In this document: in pieces, positions 56,942 through 64,000 of the stretch
How the letters are laid out: each line of letters begins with the position of its first letter
Position numbering within the stretch: position 1 is the stretch's first letter
Source of the DNA: JBICHN01 sp043101845
GTDB lineage: Bacteria; Planctomycetota; Phycisphaerae; Phycisphaerales; UBA5793
NCBI GenBank assembly: GCA_043101845.1
Contig: JBICHN010000011.1
Location: forward strand, 992,001-1,056,000
DNA length: 64,000 nucleotides
Reading direction: 5' to 3'
Translations under genes and position numbers: made by a program
The notes under the pieces: generated by a model
The model's database searches: none
What the model was told of the DNA's origin: nothing
Seen by the model: the letters and a program-made list of their open reading frames with translations, nothing else

Positions 56942-59788
56942 TCAGGTCGTCGTTTCGATCACATCCTCATCGCAGGAGAGTCCCGAATCGGGGCCTGCGA
57001 ACGCCTGGTTGAGCAGGCGATCCTGTTCGAGCTTATGACTCGCCTTCGATCCGGTGGCCGGGCTCGCCGACGCGGGGCGGAACACGCCTCCGAATGGAAG
57101 CCGGTTGACCAGCTGCGACCCGAAACGGGCCCGCAGGAATCGCCAGGCGCCCATATTCTCCGGCTCTTCCTGTACCCACAACACCGGCGTGTCATCCGAG
57201 TACCCCGCAAGGGCCTCGGAGAGTTCGTCGGACGGAAAAGGATAGATCTGCTCGAGACGAACGATCGCTACATCCTCGCGACCGAGTTCCGTGCGACGCT
57301 CGACGAGGTCGTAGTAGACCTTCCCGGTGCATAGCAGGAGACGATTAACCGCGGAGAAGTCGTCAATCGTCGGATCGGAGATCACCCGTCGGAATCGTCC
57401 CGAAGCGCACTCGTCGAGCGACGAGATGGCCTCGCCATGTCGGAGCAGGCTCTTCGGGGTCATGACGATGAGCGGTTTGCGCCACCGCCGGATGACTTGT
57501 CGCCGAAGCACATGGAAATATTGCGCGGGGGTCGTCGGGTAGACAATCTGGATGTTGTCATCGGCGGCGAGCATGAGGAACCGCTCGAGCCGCGCACTCG
57601 AGTGCTCTGGTCCCTGTCCTTCAAAGCCGTGGGGGAGAAGAAGCGTGACCCCACTCAATCGCCGCCACTTGTCTTCGGCGCTGCAGATGAATTGATCGAT
57701 GATGACCTGTGCCGCGTTACAGAAGTCACCGAACTGCGCTTCCCACAGAATCAGGCCGTCCGGACAGTCGAGACTGTACCCATACTCGAATCCGAGCACG
57801 CCGGCTTCGGAAAGCGGACTGTTCGCAATTTCTACCGGCGCCTGATCCGGCGCAAGTTGCATAAGCGGCATCATCGAGTCGCCGTCGTCCACATCGTGCA
57901 GCACGGCATGCCGCTGACTGAAGGTGCCGCGCTCACTGTCCTGACCGGTCAATCGGACGCGAATTCCCTCGGTCGCGAGCGTCGCGAACGCGAGCGCTTC
58001 GGCGGCGGCCCAGTCGAGGTCGCGTTCTCCCGCCGCCATCTTCTCGCGCAGATCGAGGCCGCGGCGAATCTTCGAATTGACATTGAAATCGTCCGGAGTC
58101 TCCGCAAGACGCTGGAGCAGGGCGCTCAGTCGCTTACTCGGGACGCCGGTTTCCGGTTCTTCGACTTCGCGGTCGCGACCACCCGCGTAGCCGTCCCAGA
58201 TACCGCGCGGCACATCGATCTCGAATGGATAATCCCGATCTTTGGCGACGGCGAGTTCATGCTCGAGATGTTCGCGACGACGCTCCGCGATCTGGTCCGC
58301 CTCGTCTTCACTCACTTCGCCGAGGGAGAGCAGATGCTCGACATACCCCTCACGCACGCTCTTGCGCTCGTCGATGGCCTTGTACAGAACGGGCTGAGTG
58401 AACGCCGGCTCATCACCTTCGTTGTGTCCGCGACGGCGATAGCAGTACATGTCGATGACGACATCGCGCTGAAACTCGTAGCGGAAATCCATCGCAAGCC
58501 GGACCACCTGGGCGACGGCTTCCGGGTCTTCGCCGTTGACATGGAAGATCGGGATCTGAAGCATCTTGGCGACATCAGTCGCGTACACGCTTGAACGACC
58601 CTGCTCGGGCGTCGTGGTGAACCCGATCTGGTTGTTCACGATGACATGGAGCGCTCCGCCGACCCGGTACGCGGGCAGTTCGCTCATGTTGAGGCATTCC
58701 TGCACCACGCCTTCGCCAATGAAGGATGCGTCACCATGAATGAGCACGGGCATCGCCCGGCGTCGCTCGTCATCACCGAATCGATCCTGTTTCGCCCGCG
58801 TGCGGCCGAGCGCGACTCCGTTGACATACTCGAGATGGCTCGGATTGAAGCACAGAGACAGATGCACCGTGCGGCCGTCTTTCGTATTCCAGTCGCCGCT
58901 GAACCCGAGATGGTACTTCACATCCCCGCGCCCAAGGTGCAGTCGCGCATCCACATCTTCAAACTCACGGAAGATCTTCTTCGCGCTCTTCCCGACGATG
59001 TTGCACAGCACATTGAGGCGGCCGCGATGCGCCATCGCCATCACAATCTCGTCAATGCCCTGGGCGCCGGCCGTCTCGATGGCGAGTGCGAGCAGGGGGA
59101 TGAGCGTCTCACCCCCCTCCAACGAGAAACTCTTCGCGCCGATGTACTTCTTCTGTATGAACTCTTCGAAGATGATGGCGTCGGTCAGTCGACGCAGAAT
59201 GTCGATCTGCTCGTCACGCGCGAGGGTAAGTCGATTCTCCGATTGCTCCATCCGTGCCTGCAGCCATTCGCGCACGGCGAGATCGTCGATGTGCATGAAC
59301 TGCACGCCGATCGACCGGCAATAGGTGTTGCGCAGTTTCTCGACAATGCGCCGAAGCGTGAGCGTCTCGAGCGCGTACCGGGGCCCGAAACTGAACGATC
59401 GATCGAGGTCGGCTTCCGTAAAGCCCCAGTACTCGAGGCCGAGTTCCGGCGGCTCCTCACGGGGGATACCGAGCGGATCGATCGCGGCGACCATATGCCC
59501 GCGAACCCGATAGTTGCGGATGAGCTGGTCGACGAGGTGCTGAAGGCTCGCAACCGACCGGGCATCGGCTTTGGGGGGGCCGGAGACAGCGGGGGCGCCG
59601 ATTGCGAAATAGCCTCGACCGCTCCGGGCCGGGCCGGGGCGCCACGCCCGCATGCCGTTCGTCGGCTTCGATTCACTCTTCTCGAAGAAGCGCCGCCACG
59701 CGTCACTGACCGACGACGGATCGCGGAGGTAGTCGGCGAGCATCTCCTCCACGAATCCGATGTTCGAACTGTTCGGTTCTTGAGACAT
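56942..59788 (-). CDS. sucA: 2-oxoglutarate dehydrogenase E1 component
   Basis: 948 residues from ATG 59788 (MSQEPNSSNIGFVEEMLADY); the open frame extends to 59881 without similarity. This thiamine-diphosphate enzyme decarboxylates 2-oxoglutarate and passes succinyl to the lipoyl arm of E2. Visible are the N-terminal E2-contact segment, the start of the fold (YRVRGHMVAAIDPLG), FMHIDDLAVREWLQARME, AHRGRLNVLCNIVGKSAKKI, GDVKYHLGFSGDW, the TPP-binding HGDASFIGEGVVQECLNMSE with NNQIGFTTTPEQGRSS, and the end (SARLERFLMLAADDNIQIVY, MTPKSLLRHGEAIS). It is the first gene of the sucAB-lpdA(-gabD) series, 23 nt before sucB, and is divergent from the glycosidase gene 154 nt away. Confidence 0.97.
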   Translation of the reverse strand: MSQEPNSSNIGFVEEMLADYLRDPSSVSDAWRRFFEKSESKPTNGMRAWRPGPARSGRGYFAIGAPAVSGPPKADARSVASLQHLVDQLIRNYRVRGHMVAAIDPLGIPREEPPELGLEYWGFTEADLDRSFSFGPRYALETLTLRRIVEKLRNTYCRSIGVQFMHIDDLAVREWLQARMEQSENRLTLARDEQIDILRRLTDAIIFEEFIQKKYIGAKSFSLEGGETLIPLLALAIETAGAQGIDEIVMAMAHRGRLNVLCNIVGKSAKKIFREFEDVDARLHLGRGDVKYHLGFSGDWNTKDGRTVHLSLCFNPSHLEYVNGVALGRTRAKQDRFGDDERRRAMPVLIHGDASFIGEGVVQECLNMSELPAYRVGGALHVIVNNQIGFTTTPEQGRSSVYATDVAKMLQIPIFHVNGEDPEAVAQVVRLAMDFRYEFQRDVVIDMYCYRRRGHNEGDEPAFTQPVLYKAIDERKSVREGYVEHLLSLGEVSEDEADQIAERRREHLEHELAVAKDRDYPFEIDVPRGIWDGYAGGRDREVEEPETGVPSKRLSALLQRLAETPDDFNVNSKIRRGLDLREKMAAGERDLDWAAAEALAFATLATEGIRVRLTGQDSERGTFSQRHAVLHDVDDGDSMMPLMQLAPDQAPVEIANSPLSEAGVLGFEYGYSLDCPDGLILWEAQFGDFCNAAQVIIDQFICSAEDKWRRLSGVTLLLPHGFEGQGPEHSSARLERFLMLAADDNIQIVYPTTPAQYFHVLRRQVIRRWRKPLIVMTPKSLLRHGEAISSLDECASGRFRRVISDPTIDDFSAVNRLLLCTGKVYYDLVERRTELGREDVAIVRLEQIYPFPSDELSEALAGYSDDTPVLWVQEEPENMGAWRFLRARFGSQLVNRLPFGGVFRPASASPATGSKASHKLEQDRLLNQAFAGPDSGLSCDEDVIETTT

Positions 59789-59942
59789 TCCGGTGATCGT
59801 AGATGAGGGCCATTCTCTGGTCCTGCCCGAGCCCTCGTCGGAGTCGGGGGAATACCCGATCCGACGGACTTTCGGGATCAATCCTTAGAATGTCCCATTC
59901 GGACTGATCGAGGAGGGCTCTCGTCGGGGGAGGCACGGAAAC

Positions 59943-62258
59943 ATGTGGTTGAAATGGCTTCCATGGCGTTATGTGCTGTCGCGGGTCGCCCGGGCGCAGG
60001 GATTCATCGACCCCGTGGCGCTTCTGTCGCGGCTCCATCGCTTCGCTCAACCCTCGGAAGTCGCCGAGCCGATCGAACTGCTTCGAGCCGGCGTGGTCTT
60101 CCATGCCCGCGGCCTTATCAACACTCGCGCGATTCAGCACAACCTCGACTGGGTCTGGCCCTTCTGGATTGAGCGACAGTTCGACCCACGCGACGAAGCG
60201 TTCGTGCCGCGCGCCTTCTCCGTGACCCACATCAACCTCACCCACCGAAACTGGACGGCGGTCGGACTACCGGACTGTGACTGGCTGCCGATTGTCGATC
60301 CAGCCGGTCTGCTCACTCCGGTGCTCGACGGCTGGTCGCTCGACGCCTGGATCGTGCCCGACGAGGGCACACCGCTCTTTCCGTCCCGGACGAAGCGCAT
60401 TGATCAGACGCTCGGGCTCGATGACGGTGTCGAAGTGCGGACGAAGATCGAAGAAGGTGGCGCACGGCTGCGCACAACCGCAGCGGTTCGCTGGACCGGC
60501 GACGGGCCGGTTCTCGACTGGAATGTGCGGGGGAAGGCCGCACGGGACGGCTGGCTCGTGGTAAGCGTGCGTCCGGTGAATCCGGAAGGGGTGAGTTTCA
60601 TCCATGACATCCACTGGGACGAAGCCCGGGCCTCCTTTCGCGTCAATGACTCCGCCACGGTCAAACTTCGACCGGCGCCCGAACGGGTGCGGTTGTCCGA
60701 ATACGACTACGGCGATGTCCGCCTGCATCTCTTTGATGATGAGGAGCGGCGATCGATCTCGTGTCATGTGGGGCTCGCGACGGCGGCCGCAATGTATCGA
60801 TTGACCGCCGGCCAGCCGCTCGAGATTGACGCCCGCACGCCGCTTGCCGAAGTCAACAGTGATGATCGTGACACGCGCGCCGCGGTCGTGCGTTGCCGCG
60901 AGCAGTCAGCTTCATTCGCCGACGCGTTGCACGGTTCGTGCGCGATCGACATCCCTGACACGCACATGCGGTTTCTCTTTGACGCCGCGGCGCGAAACCT
61001 CATTCTCCACTCACCCCACGATGTGTATCCCGGACCGTACACCTATAAGCGATTCTGGTTTCGCGACGCCGCGTACATTCTCGATGCGCTGCTCAGCCTC
61101 GGACTGTTCGATCGTGTGGAGCGCTGTCTCGACGCCTTCCCATCGCGTCAGACGACGCTCGGGTACTTTCTTTCACAGGAGGGAGAATGGGATTCGAACG
61201 GCGAGGCGATCTGGATCATTGATCGCTTCCGGCGGCGGTCTGGTCGAAAGCTTTCAAAGTCCCTCGTCGGCGCGGTGCAACGCGGCGCCTCATGGATTCG
61301 CCATAAGCGGCTGAGCGATGATCTCGATGCGCCTCATGCCGGACTCATGCCGGCAGGATTTAGCGCCGAGCACCTCGGGCCGAACGATTTCTACTACTGG
61401 GATGATTTCTGGTCGATCGCCGGGCTGAACGCCGCCGCGTCCATTCTGGACGAGTACGGAGCGCCGGAGGCGGCCGCCAAGGCTCGAGTCGAATCCGATC
61501 GACTTACCGCTGCGGTTGAACGAAGTCTCAATCGAACCACGACGACCCGCGACCGGAGCGGAATTCCGGCGTCGCCCTACCGAAGAATGGACGCGGGCGC
61601 CATCGGCTCCATCGTCGTCGGGTATCCGCTCGAACTCGGACCGTCGGACGATCCCCGCCTTCTCCAGACGATTGAATTCCTGCTCGAGAACTGCATGGTC
61701 GCCGGGGGCTTCTTCCAGGACATGATTCATTCCGGGGTGAACGCGTATCTCACGCTGCACATGGCGCAGGTGCTCATGCGGGCCGGTGACGCCCGTCATT
61801 TCAAGCTGACGCGCGCGGTCGCGGATCTCGCGTCGCCGACGGGCCAATGGCCGGAGGCGATCCATCCGCGGACGCGAGGAGGGTGTATGGGAGACGGCCA
61901 ACATATGTGGGCCGCGGCGGAGTGGGTGCTCATGATGCGCAACATGTTCGTGCGGGAGGAGGGGGACCGGCTCTTGTTCGGGTCGGGGCTCCCCGATGAG
62001 TGGTTGACGCCCGGAACTCGAATGTCGTTCGGTCCCGCGCCGACGGATTTCGGCCCCGTAACGCTTCGGGTCGAAGTGGAGGAGACCGGTGTGCGATTCG
62101 ACTGGGACGCCGAGTGGCGCGACCGTCCGCGTGAGATTGTTCTTGGTCCGACCGGCCGCCGACCACTCGCCGTCGCAGCATCGAACGCGAGCGGCGTCTG
62201 GCCCCACCAGTCGCATGGCCAATCGTCCGCCCCGGTGAACGCGGAGGCGTCGACATGA
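59943..62258 (+). CDS. Glycogen-debranching-like glycoside hydrolase
   Basis: 771 residues, GGAGG about ten bases upstream of ATG. The N-terminal 300 residues are beta-rich (GVVFHARGLINTRAIQHNLD, VLDWNVRGKAARDGWLVVSV, PAPERVRLSEYDYGDV). The C-terminal half (about 350-700) is an alpha/alpha-barrel like amylo-alpha-1,6-glucosidase or GH15-type enzymes: YTYKRFWFRDAAYILDALLS, QTTLGYFLSQEGEWDSNGEA, FYYWDDFWSIAGLNAAASIL, GGFFQDMIHSGVNAYLTLHM and GQWPEAIHPRTRGGCMGDGQ. The acidic residues in WFRDAAYIL and WPEAIHP are candidates for catalysis. It likely acts on an alpha-glucan or related glycan. Its last codons overlap the glycosyltransferase start (ATGA), so the two probably work on one polymer or glycan. 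Confidence 0.75.
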   Translation: MWLKWLPWRYVLSRVARAQGFIDPVALLSRLHRFAQPSEVAEPIELLRAGVVFHARGLINTRAIQHNLDWVWPFWIERQFDPRDEAFVPRAFSVTHINLTHRNWTAVGLPDCDWLPIVDPAGLLTPVLDGWSLDAWIVPDEGTPLFPSRTKRIDQTLGLDDGVEVRTKIEEGGARLRTTAAVRWTGDGPVLDWNVRGKAARDGWLVVSVRPVNPEGVSFIHDIHWDEARASFRVNDSATVKLRPAPERVRLSEYDYGDVRLHLFDDEERRSISCHVGLATAAAMYRLTAGQPLEIDARTPLAEVNSDDRDTRAAVVRCREQSASFADALHGSCAIDIPDTHMRFLFDAAARNLILHSPHDVYPGPYTYKRFWFRDAAYILDALLSLGLFDRVERCLDAFPSRQTTLGYFLSQEGEWDSNGEAIWIIDRFRRRSGRKLSKSLVGAVQRGASWIRHKRLSDDLDAPHAGLMPAGFSAEHLGPNDFYYWDDFWSIAGLNAAASILDEYGAPEAAAKARVESDRLTAAVERSLNRTTTTRDRSGIPASPYRRMDAGAIGSIVVGYPLELGPSDDPRLLQTIEFLLENCMVAGGFFQDMIHSGVNAYLTLHMAQVLMRAGDARHFKLTRAVADLASPTGQWPEAIHPRTRGGCMGDGQHMWAAAEWVLMMRNMFVREEGDRLLFGSGLPDEWLTPGTRMSFGPAPTDFGPVTLRVEVEETGVRFDWDAEWRDRPREIVLGPTGRRPLAVAASNASGVWPHQSHGQSSAPVNAEAST

Positions 62259-63562
62259 GAATCCTCATGATGACGAACACCTATCTGCCGCATGTGGGGG
62301 GAGTGGCCCGTTCTGTCAGTTCGTTCACCGAGGAGTTCCGCCGGCAAGGGCATGACACCCTCGTCGTCGCGCCGACCTTTGACGGCGCGCACGACGACGA
62401 CGACTCCGGCGTGGTTCGCGTCCCCGCCATTCAGAACTTCAATGGGAGCGACTTCTCCGTGCGTCTGCCCATCGCGGGCTATCTTGCGTCCACGCTCGAT
62501 GAATTCGAGCCCGAGATCGTGCACGCCCATCATCCGTTCCTGCTTGGTGACACGGCGCTCCGCGTCGCGGCGGCGCGCGACCTTCCGCTGGTCTTCACCC
62601 ACCACACGATGTACGAACGCTACACGCATTATGTGCCCGGAGACTCGGAGGCGATGCGTCGCTTCGTCATCCGGATGGCCACCGATTACGCCAATCTCTG
62701 CGATCGCATCATCGCGCCGAGCGAGAGCGTCGCGGTGACGCTGCGAGAGCGCGGCGTCGAGACGCCGATCGTCCCCATTCCAACCGGTATCGATCCCAAT
62801 CGTTTCGCGGAAGGCGACGGCAGCGAAGCGCGTGAGCAGTATGGAGTTCCGAAGGACGCCTTCGTCGTCGGACATGTGGGTCGTCTCGCTCCCGAGAAGA
62901 ATCTCGAGTTTCTCGCTCGCGCCGTCGGTCGATTCCTGAAGGATCGGCGGGAGGCGCAGTTCCTCGTCGTGGGAGGTGGACCGTCGCAATCCGGAATCCG
63001 TGAGACCTGCGATCGACTGGGAGTCGGCGATCGATTGCGCATGACAGGAAAGCTCACCGGATCGGATCTTTCGAACGCCTATCACGCAATGAATGTCTTC
63101 GCGTTCGCTTCACATTCCGAGACGCAGGGAATGGTGCTCGCGGAAGCGATGACCGCCGGGGTTCCGGTCGTTGCGGTCGATGCGCCCGGGGCTCGAGAAG
63201 TCGTCCGGGACGGTGTAAATGGTCGTCTCCTCGTCGAGGATGACGAGCGCGAGTTCGCCGCGGCCCTCAGCGAGTTTGCGGACGCGAGTGTTCAGGATAA
63301 CGAGGAGTTTCGCGCGGCAGCGCTGCGGACGGCGCAGGAATTCTCACTCGAGCGATGTTCGCTCCGGGTGCTCGACATGTACCGGGACCTTGTCGCCGCC
63401 GACGACTACGAGCGGGACCTCGAGGACTCCGCGTGGAGCCAGGCGCTTCGTCTGATCGAAACGGAGTGGAATCTGTGGTCAAGACGAGCCGAGGCGGCGG
63501 TCGATTCACTCAGTGCCGCATTTGATCCGGACGAATCATCGTCGCCGAGCGACCTGCGGTAG
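62255..63562 (+). CDS. GT4-family glycosyltransferase
   Basis: 435 residues, overlapping the previous gene by four bases. The GT-B fold of family 4 is clear: MRILMMTNTYLPHVGGVARS at the N-terminus, FTHHTMYERYTHYVP, VPIPTGIDPNRF, VGHVGRLAPEKNLEFLARAV at the start of the nucleotide-sugar domain, and the EX7E region FASHSETQGMVLAEAMTAGV with PVVAVDAPGAREVVRDGVNG. It is soluble or peripheral and uses a nucleotide sugar, as in 1,2-diacylglycerol glucosyltransferases and related enzymes; the acceptor cannot be told. The last 60 residues form a charged helical tail (DLVAADDYERDLEDSAWSQA) not needed for the fold. Confidence 0.9.
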   Translation: MRILMMTNTYLPHVGGVARSVSSFTEEFRRQGHDTLVVAPTFDGAHDDDDSGVVRVPAIQNFNGSDFSVRLPIAGYLASTLDEFEPEIVHAHHPFLLGDTALRVAAARDLPLVFTHHTMYERYTHYVPGDSEAMRRFVIRMATDYANLCDRIIAPSESVAVTLRERGVETPIVPIPTGIDPNRFAEGDGSEAREQYGVPKDAFVVGHVGRLAPEKNLEFLARAVGRFLKDRREAQFLVVGGGPSQSGIRETCDRLGVGDRLRMTGKLTGSDLSNAYHAMNVFAFASHSETQGMVLAEAMTAGVPVVAVDAPGAREVVRDGVNGRLLVEDDEREFAAALSEFADASVQDNEEFRAAALRTAQEFSLERCSLRVLDMYRDLVAADDYERDLEDSAWSQALRLIETEWNLWSRRAEAAVDSLSAAFDPDESSSPSDLR

Positions 63563-63588
63563 AACTCGCCGATGGGTCACCGACAAAA

Positions 63589-63662
63589 AGGCCGAGGTGG
63601 GATTCGAACCCACGAATAACGGATTTGCAATCCGTCCCCTTAGTCCACTTGGGTACTCGGCC
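63589..63662 (-). tRNA. trnC: tRNA-Cys (anticodon GCA)
   Basis: On the minus strand a complete cloverleaf is seen: acceptor stem GGCCGAG/CTCGGCC, a D arm with CCC/GGG, anticodon stem ACGGA/TCCGT around TTGCAAA (anticodon GCA), and T arm GTGGG-TTCGAAT-CCCAC. The discriminator base is U at 63589, an identity base of tRNA-Cys. CCA is not encoded. A TTTTT run starting at the discriminator position may help end transcription. Confidence 0.97.
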
Positions 63663-63701
63663 GCGAGGCTAAGACTAGCCCGAAGCCGTTCGAGTGACAA
63701 A

Positions 63702-64000
63702 TCATCCCGGGGCCGTGATCGAAGGTGGCTTCGGACGGCGCGGAATAGGTTGATCGAACGGTTCGCCCTGAACATTCCAGCGTCTGAGAACCGTCGCGTG
63801 CGGATTCATATCGGACGAAGCGTCGATCGCCCGGCTCGATTCATCCGGCGAGTACTGATCCGGCGCGAAAGAGTGTCGCAGCGCGATGAACACATCGTCA
63901 GAATCGAACCGTCCCACAGCCCAATCGTCCGAGGCGTCGAGATGCGAGTGCTCGGACCTCGGCTCAGACGAAGAGGAAGTTTCAATGGTGAATGACGCGT
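63702..64000 (-). CDS. C-terminal end of an unidentified protein
   Basis: The reading frame is open from the right edge to a stop at 63702, giving at least 98 residues with no start required inside the window. The sequence is acidic and Ser-rich at first (ETSSSSESRPESEHSHLDAS) and then reads DDVFIALRHSFAPDQYSPDE, MNPHATVLRRWNVQGEPFDQ and PRRPKPPSITAPG. I recognise no family. An internal GTG at 63917 exists but the upstream open frame suggests a longer gene. It lies 39 nt upstream of the tRNA on the same strand. Confidence 0.5.
   Translation of the reverse strand, partial: ASFTIETSSSSEPRSEHSHLDASDDWAVGRFDSDDVFIALRHSFAPDQYSPDESSRAIDASSDMNPHATVLRRWNVQGEPFDQPIPRRPKPPSITAPG

Noticed and set aside
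57437..59806. Two long open frames antisense to sucA
   Set aside because: They are mirror frames of a highly conserved enzyme gene and have no recognisable motif.
63536..63775. Open frame across the tRNA-Cys gene
   Set aside because: The peptide part GRIANPLFVGSNPTSAF is the usual artefact of translating a tRNA gene.
1..64000. CRISPR arrays, insertion sequences, prophage or integration sites
   Set aside because: No regularly spaced repeats, transposase or phage-type proteins were seen, and the single tRNA has no adjacent integrase or duplicated 3' end.

Overview
The window is high-GC bacterial chromosome, densely packed and without rRNA, CRISPR arrays, phage or insertion sequences. The gene content fits a Planctomycetota bacterium, probably of the Phycisphaerae: a prepilin-type protein with a DUF1559-like C-terminus, a secreted protein with dockerin-like repeats, a fibro-slime protein, many large secreted beta-propeller proteins, and frequent GTG/TTG starts. 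That placement is an inference from gene content, since no marker gene was compared.

Region 1-24 kb is mixed housekeeping and accessory sequence. It holds the end of a dihydrolipoyl dehydrogenase, a secreted fibro-slime protein, a xylose-isomerase-like protein, the ABC-F factor EttA, an extremely Arg-rich secreted protein, a BNR sialidase-like protein, the Ku-LigD end-joining pair, a hypothetical protein, a flotillin/NfeD pair, a GyrI-like protein, a flavin-dependent halogenase candidate, a secreted protein, AroA, a GroES-like protein, GlyA, two TPM-domain proteins, a tiny membrane protein and a BaiN-type flavoprotein.

Region 24.2-32 kb is a complete phosphate-starvation locus in one direction (phoB, phoR, pstS, pstC, pstA, pstB, phoU). 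It has a candidate Pho box upstream of pstS, a strong hairpin between pstS and pstC, and an unusually long insert in PstA.

Region 32-52.6 kb is the most unusual part. A two-component system (NtrB-like kinase, NtrC-like sigma-54 activator) is translationally coupled to a secreted dockerin-like protein. A prepilin-type protein and a small secreted protein follow. Then come seven same-strand genes for secreted beta-propeller or FG-GAP proteins that all end in one conserved domain of about 110 residues, in two subfamilies (order A B B B B A B). Five of these genes form a tight operon of about 10.8 kb. It is preceded by a near-consensus sigma-54 promoter and, about 130 bp further upstream, by a dyad that also occurs upstream of the small secreted protein. 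I propose that the local activator controls this secreted set.

Region 52.6-64 kb holds a 2-oxoglutarate dehydrogenase operon (sucA, sucB, lpdA) continuing into a succinate-semialdehyde dehydrogenase gene. Divergent from it are a glycogen-debranching-like glycosidase overlapping a GT4 glycosyltransferase. A tRNA-Cys and the end of an unidentified gene close the window.
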